46,729 bases of DNA, from positions 1-46,729 of the IMG/VR virus record IMGVR_UViG_3300030520_000040; one strand, written 5' to 3'. A program made the position numbers and the translations under genes. The DNA comes from a virus. The notes beneath the pieces are model-generated. The model was given only the letters and a program-made list of their open reading frames with translations, was not told the origin of the DNA and ran no database searches. Of this stretch, positions 31,179-37,323 are shown piece by piece; the stretch's first letter is position 1, and each line of letters starts with the position of its first letter.

Positions 31179-31510
31179 GTGATGCGCTGGTCGGCGACGA
31201 GGAGTTCCGAAAGCGATTCGAGTTGGCCAAGGCGCGGTGCCTCGTCGGCCACGGGGCGGGGTGCTTCTACGGCGGACTGGCCCCGAGCGCCGGCCGCTGG
31301 CTCTCCGTCGCCGGGTGCCTGTGGGATCACGGCGATGCGTGCGCCGCCTGCGGATGCGACGGCGCCGCAGTGTTCCAGGGTTGGCACGCCGGGGTCTCCC
31401 CGATGGAGAGAGGCACAGTTAGCGGGCTGATCTGGGGCGTGACGCTGTGCGCCGCGTGCAGGGACCGCGAGATGGCGCGGAACCCGGAGTGGCGTGTATC
31501 TGCGACCTGA
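31175..31510 (+). CDS. Cys-rich unknown protein, putative zinc binder
   Basis: ATG 31175 overlaps the previous stop (ATGA). 111 residues: an N-terminal helix EEFRKRFELAKARCLVGHGA, then GCLWDHGDACAACGCDGAAV and a C-terminal TLCAACRDREMARNPEW. The CxxC pairs (CAAC, CAAC) with further Cys/His could bind one or two zinc ions. I do not recognise the family. 31511-31600 downstream holds nothing further that I can identify. Confidence 0.65.
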   Translation: MSDALVGDEEFRKRFELAKARCLVGHGAGCFYGGLAPSAGRWLSVAGCLWDHGDACAACGCDGAAVFQGWHAGVSPMERGTVSGLIWGVTLCAACRDREMARNPEWRVSAT

Positions 31511-31600
31511 CCCCGCCCGAGCGGTAGGCTTCTCGCTGCGTCCGGCCGAGGGTGAGGGCCCAGCAGCGGGAATGAGCGGGCGTGTAGGCCGGGCGTGCTT

Positions 31601-32173
31601 TCAGACGGCGCGCGACGGGCGTCTGCGGGCTATCCCCTGCGGCGACCAGCCGGTGATGAGCCCGCGCTGGTACAGATCCCAGGCCCTCGGCGAGAGGACG
31701 GCGCCCAGCAGCCAGTCGCCCTTGTTGACGACGATGCCGTTCCCGAGGTCCCACGGCTGGTCCGGGCGGTAGATATACGACTCGACCACCGTCGCCGTCG
31801 CTTCGCCGTCGCCGTCCGTCTCGGTGCCGTCAAGGTGGAACATCCCGACGCGCGGCCCGTTGGCGAGGAACTCCCAGGCCGATTTTTCAAGATCGGCCGC
31901 GTCCAGGAAATCCCTGCCGCCGTCCTGGCCCCTGGCGATGCTCGGCGCCGGCCCGGCCTGGTAGGCGATGCCGAGGCAGTACCTCTGCGGCTCCGCGCCC
32001 TTCAGGATCTCCGCCTCATCATCCCCGGGCTCCCAGGTGACGTCCGCGAGGATGTTCCCGGCGGGCTCCTCGCTCTCGGCGGGGGGCGGTGCCTGCTCGG
32101 CGAGGATCTCGGCGACGATCTTGCGGAGCTCGTCTCGCAGCGAGTCCGGGTCGATGTTCAACAGCACGGCCAC
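31601..32173 (-). CDS. Prohead serine protease, XkdF-like
   Basis: 190 residues from GTG 32173 with a full GGAGGTGAT site 4 bases upstream; the longer frame to 32497 is antisense to an island. The C-terminal 120 residues follow the XkdF (S78-like) layout: DLEKSAWEFLANGPRVGMFH (candidate His), TATVVESYIYRPDQPWD, NKGDWLLGAVLSPRAWDLYQ and GLITGWSPQG, where the family has GxxTGFS-x-x-G with the Ser nucleophile. It would cleave scaffold and perhaps portal/capsid tails. It lies upstream of the scaffold gene, separated by a plus-strand island. Confidence 0.78.
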   Translation of the reverse strand: MAVLLNIDPDSLRDELRKIVAEILAEQAPPPAESEEPAGNILADVTWEPGDDEAEILKGAEPQRYCLGIAYQAGPAPSIARGQDGGRDFLDAADLEKSAWEFLANGPRVGMFHLDGTETDGDGEATATVVESYIYRPDQPWDLGNGIVVNKGDWLLGAVLSPRAWDLYQRGLITGWSPQGIARRRPSRAV

Positions 32174-32187
32174 CGCATCACCTCCGC

Positions 32188-32193
32188 GAGAAT
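32188..32193 (+). promoter_or_regulatory. Putative leaderless promoter -10 (GAGAAT, N6, GTG)
   Basis: GAGAAT is followed by six bases and GTG 32200. The 26-base gap to the divergent protease GTG also contains that gene's ribosome site, so the two signals overlap on opposite strands. Confidence 0.45.
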
Positions 32194-32199
32194 GGGCGG

Positions 32200-32442
32200 G
32201 TGAGCGAAGAAAACATCGAGTGGACCGTGACCATCGACGGCGGCGACATCGAGGTCCGCCGACCGTCCCCGTACTGCGCCGAGCACCCGTGGGGCTTCCG
32301 GGGCGAGATCCGCGCCGACGTGATCGCGATGGTGACGCCGGGAAAGCTGGCGGAGCTGCAGGCGAACATGGTGGCCGAGTTGAAAGGGCAGCTAGTGGAC
32401 GCTGAGGCGAAGCTCGACCATTGCACGCAGTGCAAGCCGTGA
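32200..32442 (+). CDS. Unknown 80-residue island protein
   Basis: GTG 32200 (VSEENIEWTVTIDGGDIEVR) to TGA 32442. A short beta N-terminus, then PSPYCAEHPWGFRGEIRADV and a C-terminal helix LAELQANMVAELKGQLVDAE ending CTQCKP. Possible zinc site with CAEH and CTQC. First of a five-gene island in which every stop overlaps the next start. Confidence 0.65.
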   Translation: MSEENIEWTVTIDGGDIEVRRPSPYCAEHPWGFRGEIRADVIAMVTPGKLAELQANMVAELKGQLVDAEAKLDHCTQCKP

Positions 32443-32744
32443 GCGGAGACGAGCTAGTCCCGTTCGACGTCGGCCCGGACTGCCAGCCGTCCGGCAATCC
32501 GTTCCGGGATCTGATCCCGCGCGGCCCCGTGCGGGAGGCGAACCCGCACCGGGTGGGCGCCTGCCCTGACTGCGGCAGCTACCGGACGGACGGCAGGCCG
32601 CCGTACATCCACAAGGACGACTGCCCGCGCGAGGGAGACCTGCAACTCGACCGCTGGCTAGCCGAGCAGGAGACGGGCGACCACGGCGGCGCGGTGCTGT
32701 ACTGCGCGGAGCATGATCACGTCATCGAGGGGCTCGGAAGATGA
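32439..32744 (+). CDS. Unknown zinc-finger-like island protein, 101 residues
   Basis: GTG 32439 overlaps the previous stop. It reads VSGDELVPFDVGPDCQPSGN, then VGACPDCGSYRTDG, YIHKDDCPREGD and a C-terminal AVLYCAEHDHVIEGL. CPDC with downstream His/Cys resembles a small zinc ribbon. No known family recognised. Confidence 0.65.
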   Translation: MSGDELVPFDVGPDCQPSGNPFRDLIPRGPVREANPHRVGACPDCGSYRTDGRPPYIHKDDCPREGDLQLDRWLAEQETGDHGGAVLYCAEHDHVIEGLGR

Positions 32745-33196
32745 GCGGCGCGGATGAACTTGCGACCTGGCTGCGCAAGGCGGTCGAGGAGCGCCGGGCG
32801 CTCGCCTGGAACGCGATAATCGTCGAAAGCGACCTGCACGTCGGGGACGTCACCATTCCGGCGGCGGAGCCGCCCGCGTGCTCGCCGGGCTGGCGGGAGC
32901 AGTCCAGCGGGGTCCTCGTCACCGGAGAGGGCACCGAAGACGACGCGTGGTACGGCACCTGGGCGACGGGAGACTCAAGGCTCACCCGGCTCATCGCGGC
33001 GAACGACCCGAGAGACACGATCGCCCGGTGCGAGGCGGAGCTTGCGATCCTGGACGATCACGGCAGTGACGGCGAGCGGAAGTACCCGGAGTGCCGCTGC
33101 TGCGGAGTGGGGGCGTTCCCGTGCCGTACCGTCCGCCTGATCGGGCGCGGCTACAGGCACCGACCCGGTTATCGGGAAGCGGAGTGGAAGCCGTGA
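32741..33196 (+). CDS. DUF6221-like protein
   Basis: 151 residues from ATG 32741 (ATGA overlap). N-terminal ADELATWLRKAVEERRALAW, core LIAANDPRDTIARCEAELAI and C-terminal YRHRPGYREAEWKP follow the DUF6221 pattern. Extra CRCCGVGAFPC near residue 120 adds a Cys cluster. Third copy of this family in the window. Confidence 0.75.
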   Translation: MSGADELATWLRKAVEERRALAWNAIIVESDLHVGDVTIPAAEPPACSPGWREQSSGVLVTGEGTEDDAWYGTWATGDSRLTRLIAANDPRDTIARCEAELAILDDHGSDGERKYPECRCCGVGAFPCRTVRLIGRGYRHRPGYREAEWKP

Positions 33197-33519
33197 GCGA
33201 CGAGCTGACGGCGTGGCTGCGCGCCGAGATCGAGGCGGACGGGAAGTCGGCCGCCGTGCGCCTCCGTCGCCAGATGTCCGACGACTACAGGCGCGTGCAG
33301 ATGGAGAAGCTGGCCCGCGCGAAGGCGGAACTCGCGATCCTGGACCTGTGCGAACGGCAGGCCGCGAAGTCCGGCGAGAACGCCATGGAGGAAGACCGGG
33401 CGTGGGCGCTCGACCCGGTTGTGCGCCTGCTCGCCTTCGGCTACCGGCGGCGCGAGGGCTGCCCGGAGTCCGAAGACGACCTGCGGAACTTCTACTTCCT
33501 CCAGACGGAGGGGCAGTGA
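33193..33519 (+). CDS. DUF6221-related protein, diverged
   Basis: 108 residues from GTG 33193 (VSDELTAWLRAEIEADGKSA). The N-terminal ELTAWLRAEIEAD and RAKAELAILDLCERQ echo the neighbouring paralog, and the C-terminal VVRLLAFGYRRREGCPESED occupies the place of the usual HPxYxxxW tail, which is missing. GTGA coupling on both sides. Function unknown. Confidence 0.65.
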   Translation: MSDELTAWLRAEIEADGKSAAVRLRRQMSDDYRRVQMEKLARAKAELAILDLCERQAAKSGENAMEEDRAWALDPVVRLLAFGYRRREGCPESEDDLRNFYFLQTEGQ

Positions 33520-33884
33520 GCGACGATCCCGCGGACTGGGTGCGCCAGCTCCGCGACAGCATCCGAGTCGACCCCGATGTGCCGCCAGGGCTTCTGATCG
33601 TGGAGTCCGGCCCTGAACGGCTAGCGCGCTGGGGCGGCCATCCCGGCGGCCTGGTGACCGACGCGCTCTGGGAAGACCTGCAATCGTGGATGGAGTCGTT
33701 TCCGTACACCATCCGGCTGGGCGAGCGCGGCCAGCCGATCGTCTGCGAGGTCTGCGGAACGCTCGTCGCGCTCACCCCGGAGGCAAGCGGGGCGCGCGCT
33801 CCGTGGAAGCCGGGCATCTGGGAGTACGAGACGTACCGCAGGCACACCCAGCGGAGGTGCGAGTGGAAGAGGGCGAACCCTTGA
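33516..33884 (+). CDS. Unknown 122-residue island protein
   Basis: GTG 33516 overlaps the previous stop. N-terminal DDPADWVRQLRDSIRVDPDV may be a distant relative of the DUF6221 N-terminus; later parts include VCEVCGTLVALTPEASGARA and YETYRRHTQRRCEWKRA. CEVC and the terminal H...C could form a zinc knuckle. Last gene of the island, converging on the minus gene ending at 33889. Confidence 0.6.
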   Translation: MSDDPADWVRQLRDSIRVDPDVPPGLLIVESGPERLARWGGHPGGLVTDALWEDLQSWMESFPYTIRLGERGQPIVCEVCGTLVALTPEASGARAPWKPGIWEYETYRRHTQRRCEWKRANP

Positions 33885-33888
33885 GCGT

Positions 33889-34269
33889 CTAGGGCACCCC
33901 GAGGTCGCGCAGGTACTCCTCTGGCAGCCCAGCGATCCCGAGCTTCTCCGCCGCCTCGGCGTGAGAGCGGCGGCTGATCGGGATCAGCCGCGAGACATGC
34001 CCGTCCTCGTAGACCTTCACCGCCCCCGTGTAGCCGCCCGCAGCGTCGATGACCGCGCGGGCCAGCTCGCAGTCGTCGGGTATCTCCGAGGTCAGCTCAG
34101 CCGAGTGCCCGCCTCGGCAGACGAACGCGCCGACGAGGACACCCGAGGTCACAGGGATCTCCGGCATGCACGGCGCGCTGAACGTGGTCTCGCGGCCGAC
34201 CTGCGAGGCGAAGCAGTCCGGGGCGAACCGCTCGCCGTCAGGGGCGGGAACGTCGAAGGTGACCAGCAT
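33889..34269 (-). CDS. Unknown small protein of the minus-strand accessory block
   Basis: 126 residues from ATG 34269 (MLVTFDVPAPDGERFAPDCF); the upstream in-frame extension is Arg-rich and rejected. Contains SQVGRETTFSAPCMPEIPVT, GAFVCRGGHSAELTSEIPDD and a C-terminal HAEAAEKLGIAGLPEEYLRD. Mixed alpha/beta, unknown. The unusually acidic/regular composition suggests a soluble protein. Last of six small genes transcribed leftwards. Confidence 0.65.
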   Translation of the reverse strand: MLVTFDVPAPDGERFAPDCFASQVGRETTFSAPCMPEIPVTSGVLVGAFVCRGGHSAELTSEIPDDCELARAVIDAAGGYTGAVKVYEDGHVSRLIPISRRSHAEAAEKLGIAGLPEEYLRDLGVP

Positions 34270-34279
34270 GAGGGCGAGC

Positions 34280-34648
34280 CTAGCCGTCCTCCGTCGGCTG
34301 CCACGTGACCGCGAAGCCCGGTATCCCCAGCCCGGAATCAGGGTCGGACGACGCAGGCCGGATCGGCGCGTGAAGCTCCGTCTCGTCAACCGACACCATC
34401 GGCCGGTCCGGTTTCAGCCCGGCCTGGACGCCGATCCACCGGAACGGCTCGCCGCACTGCGCGCACCGGATGCGGATGTCAGCCGAGTAGGCGGTTACCG
34501 GGCCGCCGTCCTCGCTAGTGAGCCGGTTGACCTCGACGGTGGCGTCGAAGTCCTCATGCGGGCAGGGCTTGTCCAGGTCGACGAGCGGGCCGCCCTCGTC
34601 ATCAAGGCACTCCGGCCCGCCCTCGCAGTCACCGGGGCAGGAGCACAT
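34280..34648 (-). CDS. Unknown Cys-rich protein, 122 residues
   Basis: ATG 34648 overlaps the previous stop by one base (TGATG). N-terminal MCSCPGDCEGGPECLDDEGG is Cys-rich; CPHEDFDATVEV and IRIRCAQCGEPFRWIGVQAG add a likely zinc ribbon (C-x-H, CAQC). No family recognised. Part of the accessory block between portal and protease. Confidence 0.65.
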   Translation of the reverse strand: MCSCPGDCEGGPECLDDEGGPLVDLDKPCPHEDFDATVEVNRLTSEDGGPVTAYSADIRIRCAQCGEPFRWIGVQAGLKPDRPMVSVDETELHAPIRPASSDPDSGLGIPGFAVTWQPTEDG

Positions 34649-34977
34649 CAGGCGGCGATGAGCGCGATCACGCGAGTCTGCCCGTCCGCGTCCCGCACGG
34701 TGATGGTGTCAGTGTCCGCGAGAGGGGTGAAGTCGACTTCCTTGCGACCGGCGGCGACGTTGTACATCTGCCCGATCCGGGCTCCGCAGGCCGCGACATC
34801 GGGGCCTGGCCTCGGGTTGCCGTCCTGGTCGGTGAAGTGGATCTCCCCGAGGCTCGCCGAGCGCAAGACGTCGCTGGCCAGTTCCTGCACGCTGGCCCTG
34901 GTGAGGGTCACGGCGATCACCTCGCCGCCCAGCTCCGCCTCGCGCTCGCACAGCCCGGTCCACTCGGCCATCTTCAC
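34648..34977 (-). CDS. Unknown 109-residue protein
   Basis: GTG 34977 or ATG 34971 (MAEWTGLCEREAELGGEV). An N-terminal helix, then VIAVTLTRASVQELASDVLR and a beta C-terminus EVDFTPLADTDTITVRDADG. No motif recognised. It follows the 146-residue gene by 9 bases and shares a TGATG junction with the next gene. Confidence 0.6.
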   Translation of the reverse strand: MKMAEWTGLCEREAELGGEVIAVTLTRASVQELASDVLRSASLGEIHFTDQDGNPRPGPDVAACGARIGQMYNVAAGRKEVDFTPLADTDTITVRDADGQTRVIALIAA

Positions 34978-34986
34978 GGGGGTTGC

Positions 34987-35427
34987 TCAGCCTTCCGTTG
35001 TCAGGTTGTCCAGGGAGTTGTCCGGATCGGGGCGGCCGACGCCGAACTCCTCGCCGGGGATGAACGCGACCTTGATCCCGCTCTCCTCCTCGACCTGGAG
35101 CGCGTACTCGCGGGCGCGGATCATGTCGATGTGGCTCATGTCCAGCGGGAGCCTCACGGCCAGTACCTCGCCGGGCTTGACGATCGTGACGCACTCACGG
35201 AGAAGCTCCCGGGCGGTCTCCGGGGTGAGCAGCGGGCAGGGCGGGATGAGCTTCGGCGGGGCGTCGAACTTGCCAGCCGCGAAGGCGCGCTCCCACTCGG
35301 CCTTGAACTTCTCGACCTGCTCGGGCGTCCACCCCGGAGGCGGGGCGACCAGCATCTCGCGGCACACAGGGCAGTCCCTGCTGAAATAGGCGCCATGCTG
35401 GGAGCACACGCCGCCGGTTACCGTCAC
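34987..35427 (-). CDS. Unknown protein with VKPGE core, 146 residues
   Basis: GTG 35427 (VTVTGGVCSQHGAYFSRDCP). N-terminal C-x2-H and CPVC suggest a zinc knuckle; then PPGWTPEQVEKFKAEWERAF and a core VTIVKPGEVLAVRLPLDMSH similar to AVVKPGETLIIRMRDWS of the 121-residue gene at 36921-37286, so the two may be paralogs. The C-terminal PDPDNSLDNLTTEG is encoded by a DNA repeat shared with the upstream gene. Confidence 0.62.
   Translation of the reverse strand: MTVTGGVCSQHGAYFSRDCPVCREMLVAPPPGWTPEQVEKFKAEWERAFAAGKFDAPPKLIPPCPLLTPETARELLRECVTIVKPGEVLAVRLPLDMSHIDMIRAREYALQVEEESGIKVAFIPGEEFGVGRPDPDNSLDNLTTEG
34988..35025. repeat. Imperfect direct repeat, copy 1
   Basis: On the minus strand this segment contains GGACAAC twice and TGACAAC once, spaced 9-10 bases, and then GGAAGGCTGA including a stop codon. 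It matches the segment at 35437-35482 at nearly every aligned position apart from an inserted GACAAC-like unit. Both copies fall at 3' ends of adjacent genes. Confidence 0.6.
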
Positions 35428-35435
35428 GGGGTCGG

Positions 35436-36017
35436 TCAGCCTTCCGTCGTCTGGTTGTCAGGTTGTCCGGGGAGTTGTCCGGCCTTGCTCGGGACGGCGC
35501 GCTCCCGGACCCGCATCTCTGCGACGAAGAACGGGAAGACGCCCGTCCGGATCTCCTTGCCGTCAAGGACCGGCTCGCCTTCGAGCAGCGGGCCGCCGTC
35601 CTCTCCGGCGAGCATGGTCAGCTCGGCGGTCACGAGACTTTGCGGGTCCGCTCGGACGGTGACGCCCAGGCAGGTATTGATGGGCTTTCCGGTCAGCGCG
35701 TCGGCGACCGTGACCTTATGGCCGCCGATCGACGAGTAGGGGCTCCCGGCGTTCGAGGGGAGCGGCCATTCGATCACGATGACGCCCCGGTAGTCCGCGT
35801 CCGGCCCGTCACGGGTCGGGACGGGCGCCCCGACTGCCTCGCACGCCGCCCGCAGTTCCATGACGGCGAGCCGGGCGGCCTCGGGAAGCTCGTCGTCGTC
35901 CACGCCGGAGAAGAGCCCGAGGGCGGAGGAGACGCCGTCGATGAACGAGCGGATGGGCTCCTCGTCGGCGAACCGGAGCTCGACTACGGCGGGCGGCTTG
36001 GCCGCGTCCCCACTCAA
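35436..36017 (-). CDS. Unknown 193-residue protein
   Basis: TTG 36017 gives a TTGA overlap with the previous stop. N-terminal VVELRFADEEPIRSFIDGVS and ELPEAARLAVMELRAACEAV are helical; the middle VIVIEWPLPSNAGSPYSSIG and HKVTVADALTGKPINTCLGV are beta-like. The end VPSKAGQLPGQPDNQTTEG comes from the repeat. No family recognised. Confidence 0.6.
   Translation of the reverse strand: MSGDAAKPPAVVELRFADEEPIRSFIDGVSSALGLFSGVDDDELPEAARLAVMELRAACEAVGAPVPTRDGPDADYRGVIVIEWPLPSNAGSPYSSIGGHKVTVADALTGKPINTCLGVTVRADPQSLVTAELTMLAGEDGGPLLEGEPVLDGKEIRTGVFPFFVAEMRVRERAVPSKAGQLPGQPDNQTTEG
35437..35482. repeat. Imperfect direct repeat, copy 2
   Basis: The minus strand reads GGACAAC, GGACAAC, TGACAAC, AGACGAC, then GGAAGGCTGA. 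It is one unit longer than copy 1 at 34988-35025. Confidence 0.6.
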
Positions 36018-36361
36018 CTGCCGTCGCCCCTCAGCCGGTCAGGCGTGAACGCTTCGGTGATCGACCGCGTCCCGTCAGCGGGGACCGGCGAGCAGCAGGC
36101 GGTGCAGGGCATTCCGGCTCCGCCGCAGTGACAGGCCCCGTGCTCGCATAGCTTCTCGCCGTCGGCGCCGGGCTTGGCAGGGCCGTCGCAGCAGAAGCCG
36201 CCCCACGGCCGCGCGGGGTGGCTCTCGCAGACGTGGCCCGTGTCCTGGCAGGTTCGGCAGTCGTAGGGCGGGACGTCCCAGGTTCGCGGAGGCTCGGAGG
36301 TGTCGCAGATGCACTCCGCCTTGGGTATCAGGCAGAACTCGCAAATGCGCGCCAGCGCCAC
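36014..36361 (-). CDS. Very Cys-rich zinc-binding-like protein, 115 residues
   Basis: The GTG at 36361 (VALARICEFCLIPKAECICD) is preferred, with GGGAG just upstream, because a start at 36445 would overlap the divergent island. Sixteen or more cysteines are arranged as CEFC, CIC, CRTCQDTGHVCESHP, FCCDG, CEHGACHCGGAG and CTACC, recalling DnaJ-type and other treble-clef zinc modules. The end is TRSITEAFTPDRL. Similar proteins occur widely in actinophages, without known function. Confidence 0.65.
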   Translation of the reverse strand: MALARICEFCLIPKAECICDTSEPPRTWDVPPYDCRTCQDTGHVCESHPARPWGGFCCDGPAKPGADGEKLCEHGACHCGGAGMPCTACCSPVPADGTRSITEAFTPDRLRGDGS

Positions 36362-36386
36362 GTCACTCCCATTCGCCTCTGTTCGC

Positions 36387-36392
36387 GATAAT
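36387..36392 (+). promoter_or_regulatory. Putative leaderless promoter -10 (GATAAT, N7, ATG)
   Basis: GATAAT is followed by seven bases and the ATG at 36400. The nearer in-frame ATG at 36391 overlaps the -10 itself, so the hexamer argues for 36400 as the true start. Confidence 0.55.
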
Positions 36393-36399
36393 GAAACCC

Positions 36400-36924
36400 A
36401 TGACCGACAGCCCCGCCGAACTTCCCCCGGCCGCTCCCGCCGCATTCAACGGCTCCGCGCACGGCTCCCCGACTCCCGCGCAGCAGACCGCCCAGGCAGC
36501 CGCCGCGATAGCCGGGATGCTGCCGCAGCTCCCGCAGGCCATCGCCGGGGTTCTGCAGCAGGTTCTCCAGCAGGTGCCTATCCAGACCCGCCAGCACCTG
36601 TGCGCCCAGTGCGTCGTCGCCCGGATGGGCTGGCAGATGCTCCACGAGCGGGACATCAAGATCGCGCTCGCGAAGGCGGCGCAGGCGCACGGCCTCGAGC
36701 TCGCGGACGGCGACCCGCGCCTCGCCCAGCTCGACCCCGCGCCGTTCCTGCCCGAGCGGCTGCAACTCGGCGGGGCGGAGGGAATGCCGCCCCTGACCGT
36801 CGCCGTCACCATGGTCGGCGGCACCGAAGTGTGCTCCGAGCACATCCCTAACCGGCCCGGCGGGCAGAAGCTCCTGATCGCAAGCACGGCGCTCACGCCG
36901 TCCATGCTGGCCGGGATCGGTTAG
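36400..36924 (+). CDS. Unknown 174-residue plus-strand island protein
   Basis: Starts MTDSPAELPPAAPAAFNGSA at ATG 36400 (leaderless-type). After a low-complexity N-terminus there is a helix AAAIAGMLPQLPQAIAGVLQ, then QHLCAQCVVARMGWQMLHER with a CxxC, and a C-terminal beta part MPPLTVAVTMVGGTEVCSEH. CAQC and CSEH may form one zinc site. It converges on the next minus gene with a 4-base overlap of stop codons. No family recognised. Confidence 0.65.
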   Translation: MTDSPAELPPAAPAAFNGSAHGSPTPAQQTAQAAAAIAGMLPQLPQAIAGVLQQVLQQVPIQTRQHLCAQCVVARMGWQMLHERDIKIALAKAAQAHGLELADGDPRLAQLDPAPFLPERLQLGGAEGMPPLTVAVTMVGGTEVCSEHIPNRPGGQKLLIASTALTPSMLAGIG

Positions 36925-37286
36925 GCGAGCAGCTGGCGGACGGTCGTCCCTCGATCGGCAGCCTGCCGGCGGAGCGAAAGCCCGGCGCGCTCGGCTGCCT
37001 CCGCAGGGTCGCCGGTCACGTTCACGCCGAGCCTGACGCGCGGCTCCTGCTCGGCGACCGCGAGCTCGTCCCCGACGACCACCAGCACGCCGAACGGGAG
37101 GCCGTGCGCGTCAAGGTACTCCTGGTAATACTCGACCTGATCGGCGCTCCAGTCCCGCATGCGGATGATCAGTGTCTCGCCAGGCTTCACCACGGCGTGC
37201 CCGGAGATGACCGCCAGCACCGCCCCGAGCAGAGCTTCCTCGTCGATCTCCGGGACCGCTTTGACGCTGAGCGTGGAGTCGGCCAT
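36921..37286 (-). CDS. Unknown protein with VKPGE core, 121 residues
   Basis: ATG 37286 with a strong AAGGAGGTAA site. EEALLGAVLAVISGHAVVKP then GETLIIRMRDWSADQVEYYQ forms a compact alpha/beta unit, followed by VLVVVGDELAVAEQEPRVRL and an Ala/Arg-rich tail. The KPGExLxxR core is shared with the 146-residue gene at 34987. First gene downstream of the portal. Function unknown. Confidence 0.65.
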   Translation of the reverse strand: MADSTLSVKAVPEIDEEALLGAVLAVISGHAVVKPGETLIIRMRDWSADQVEYYQEYLDAHGLPFGVLVVVGDELAVAEQEPRVRLGVNVTGDPAEAAERAGLSLRRQAADRGTTVRQLLA

Positions 37287-37323
37287 CAGGGTTACCTCCT
37301 TGGCTGGCGCCGGCTGTTGTCGG

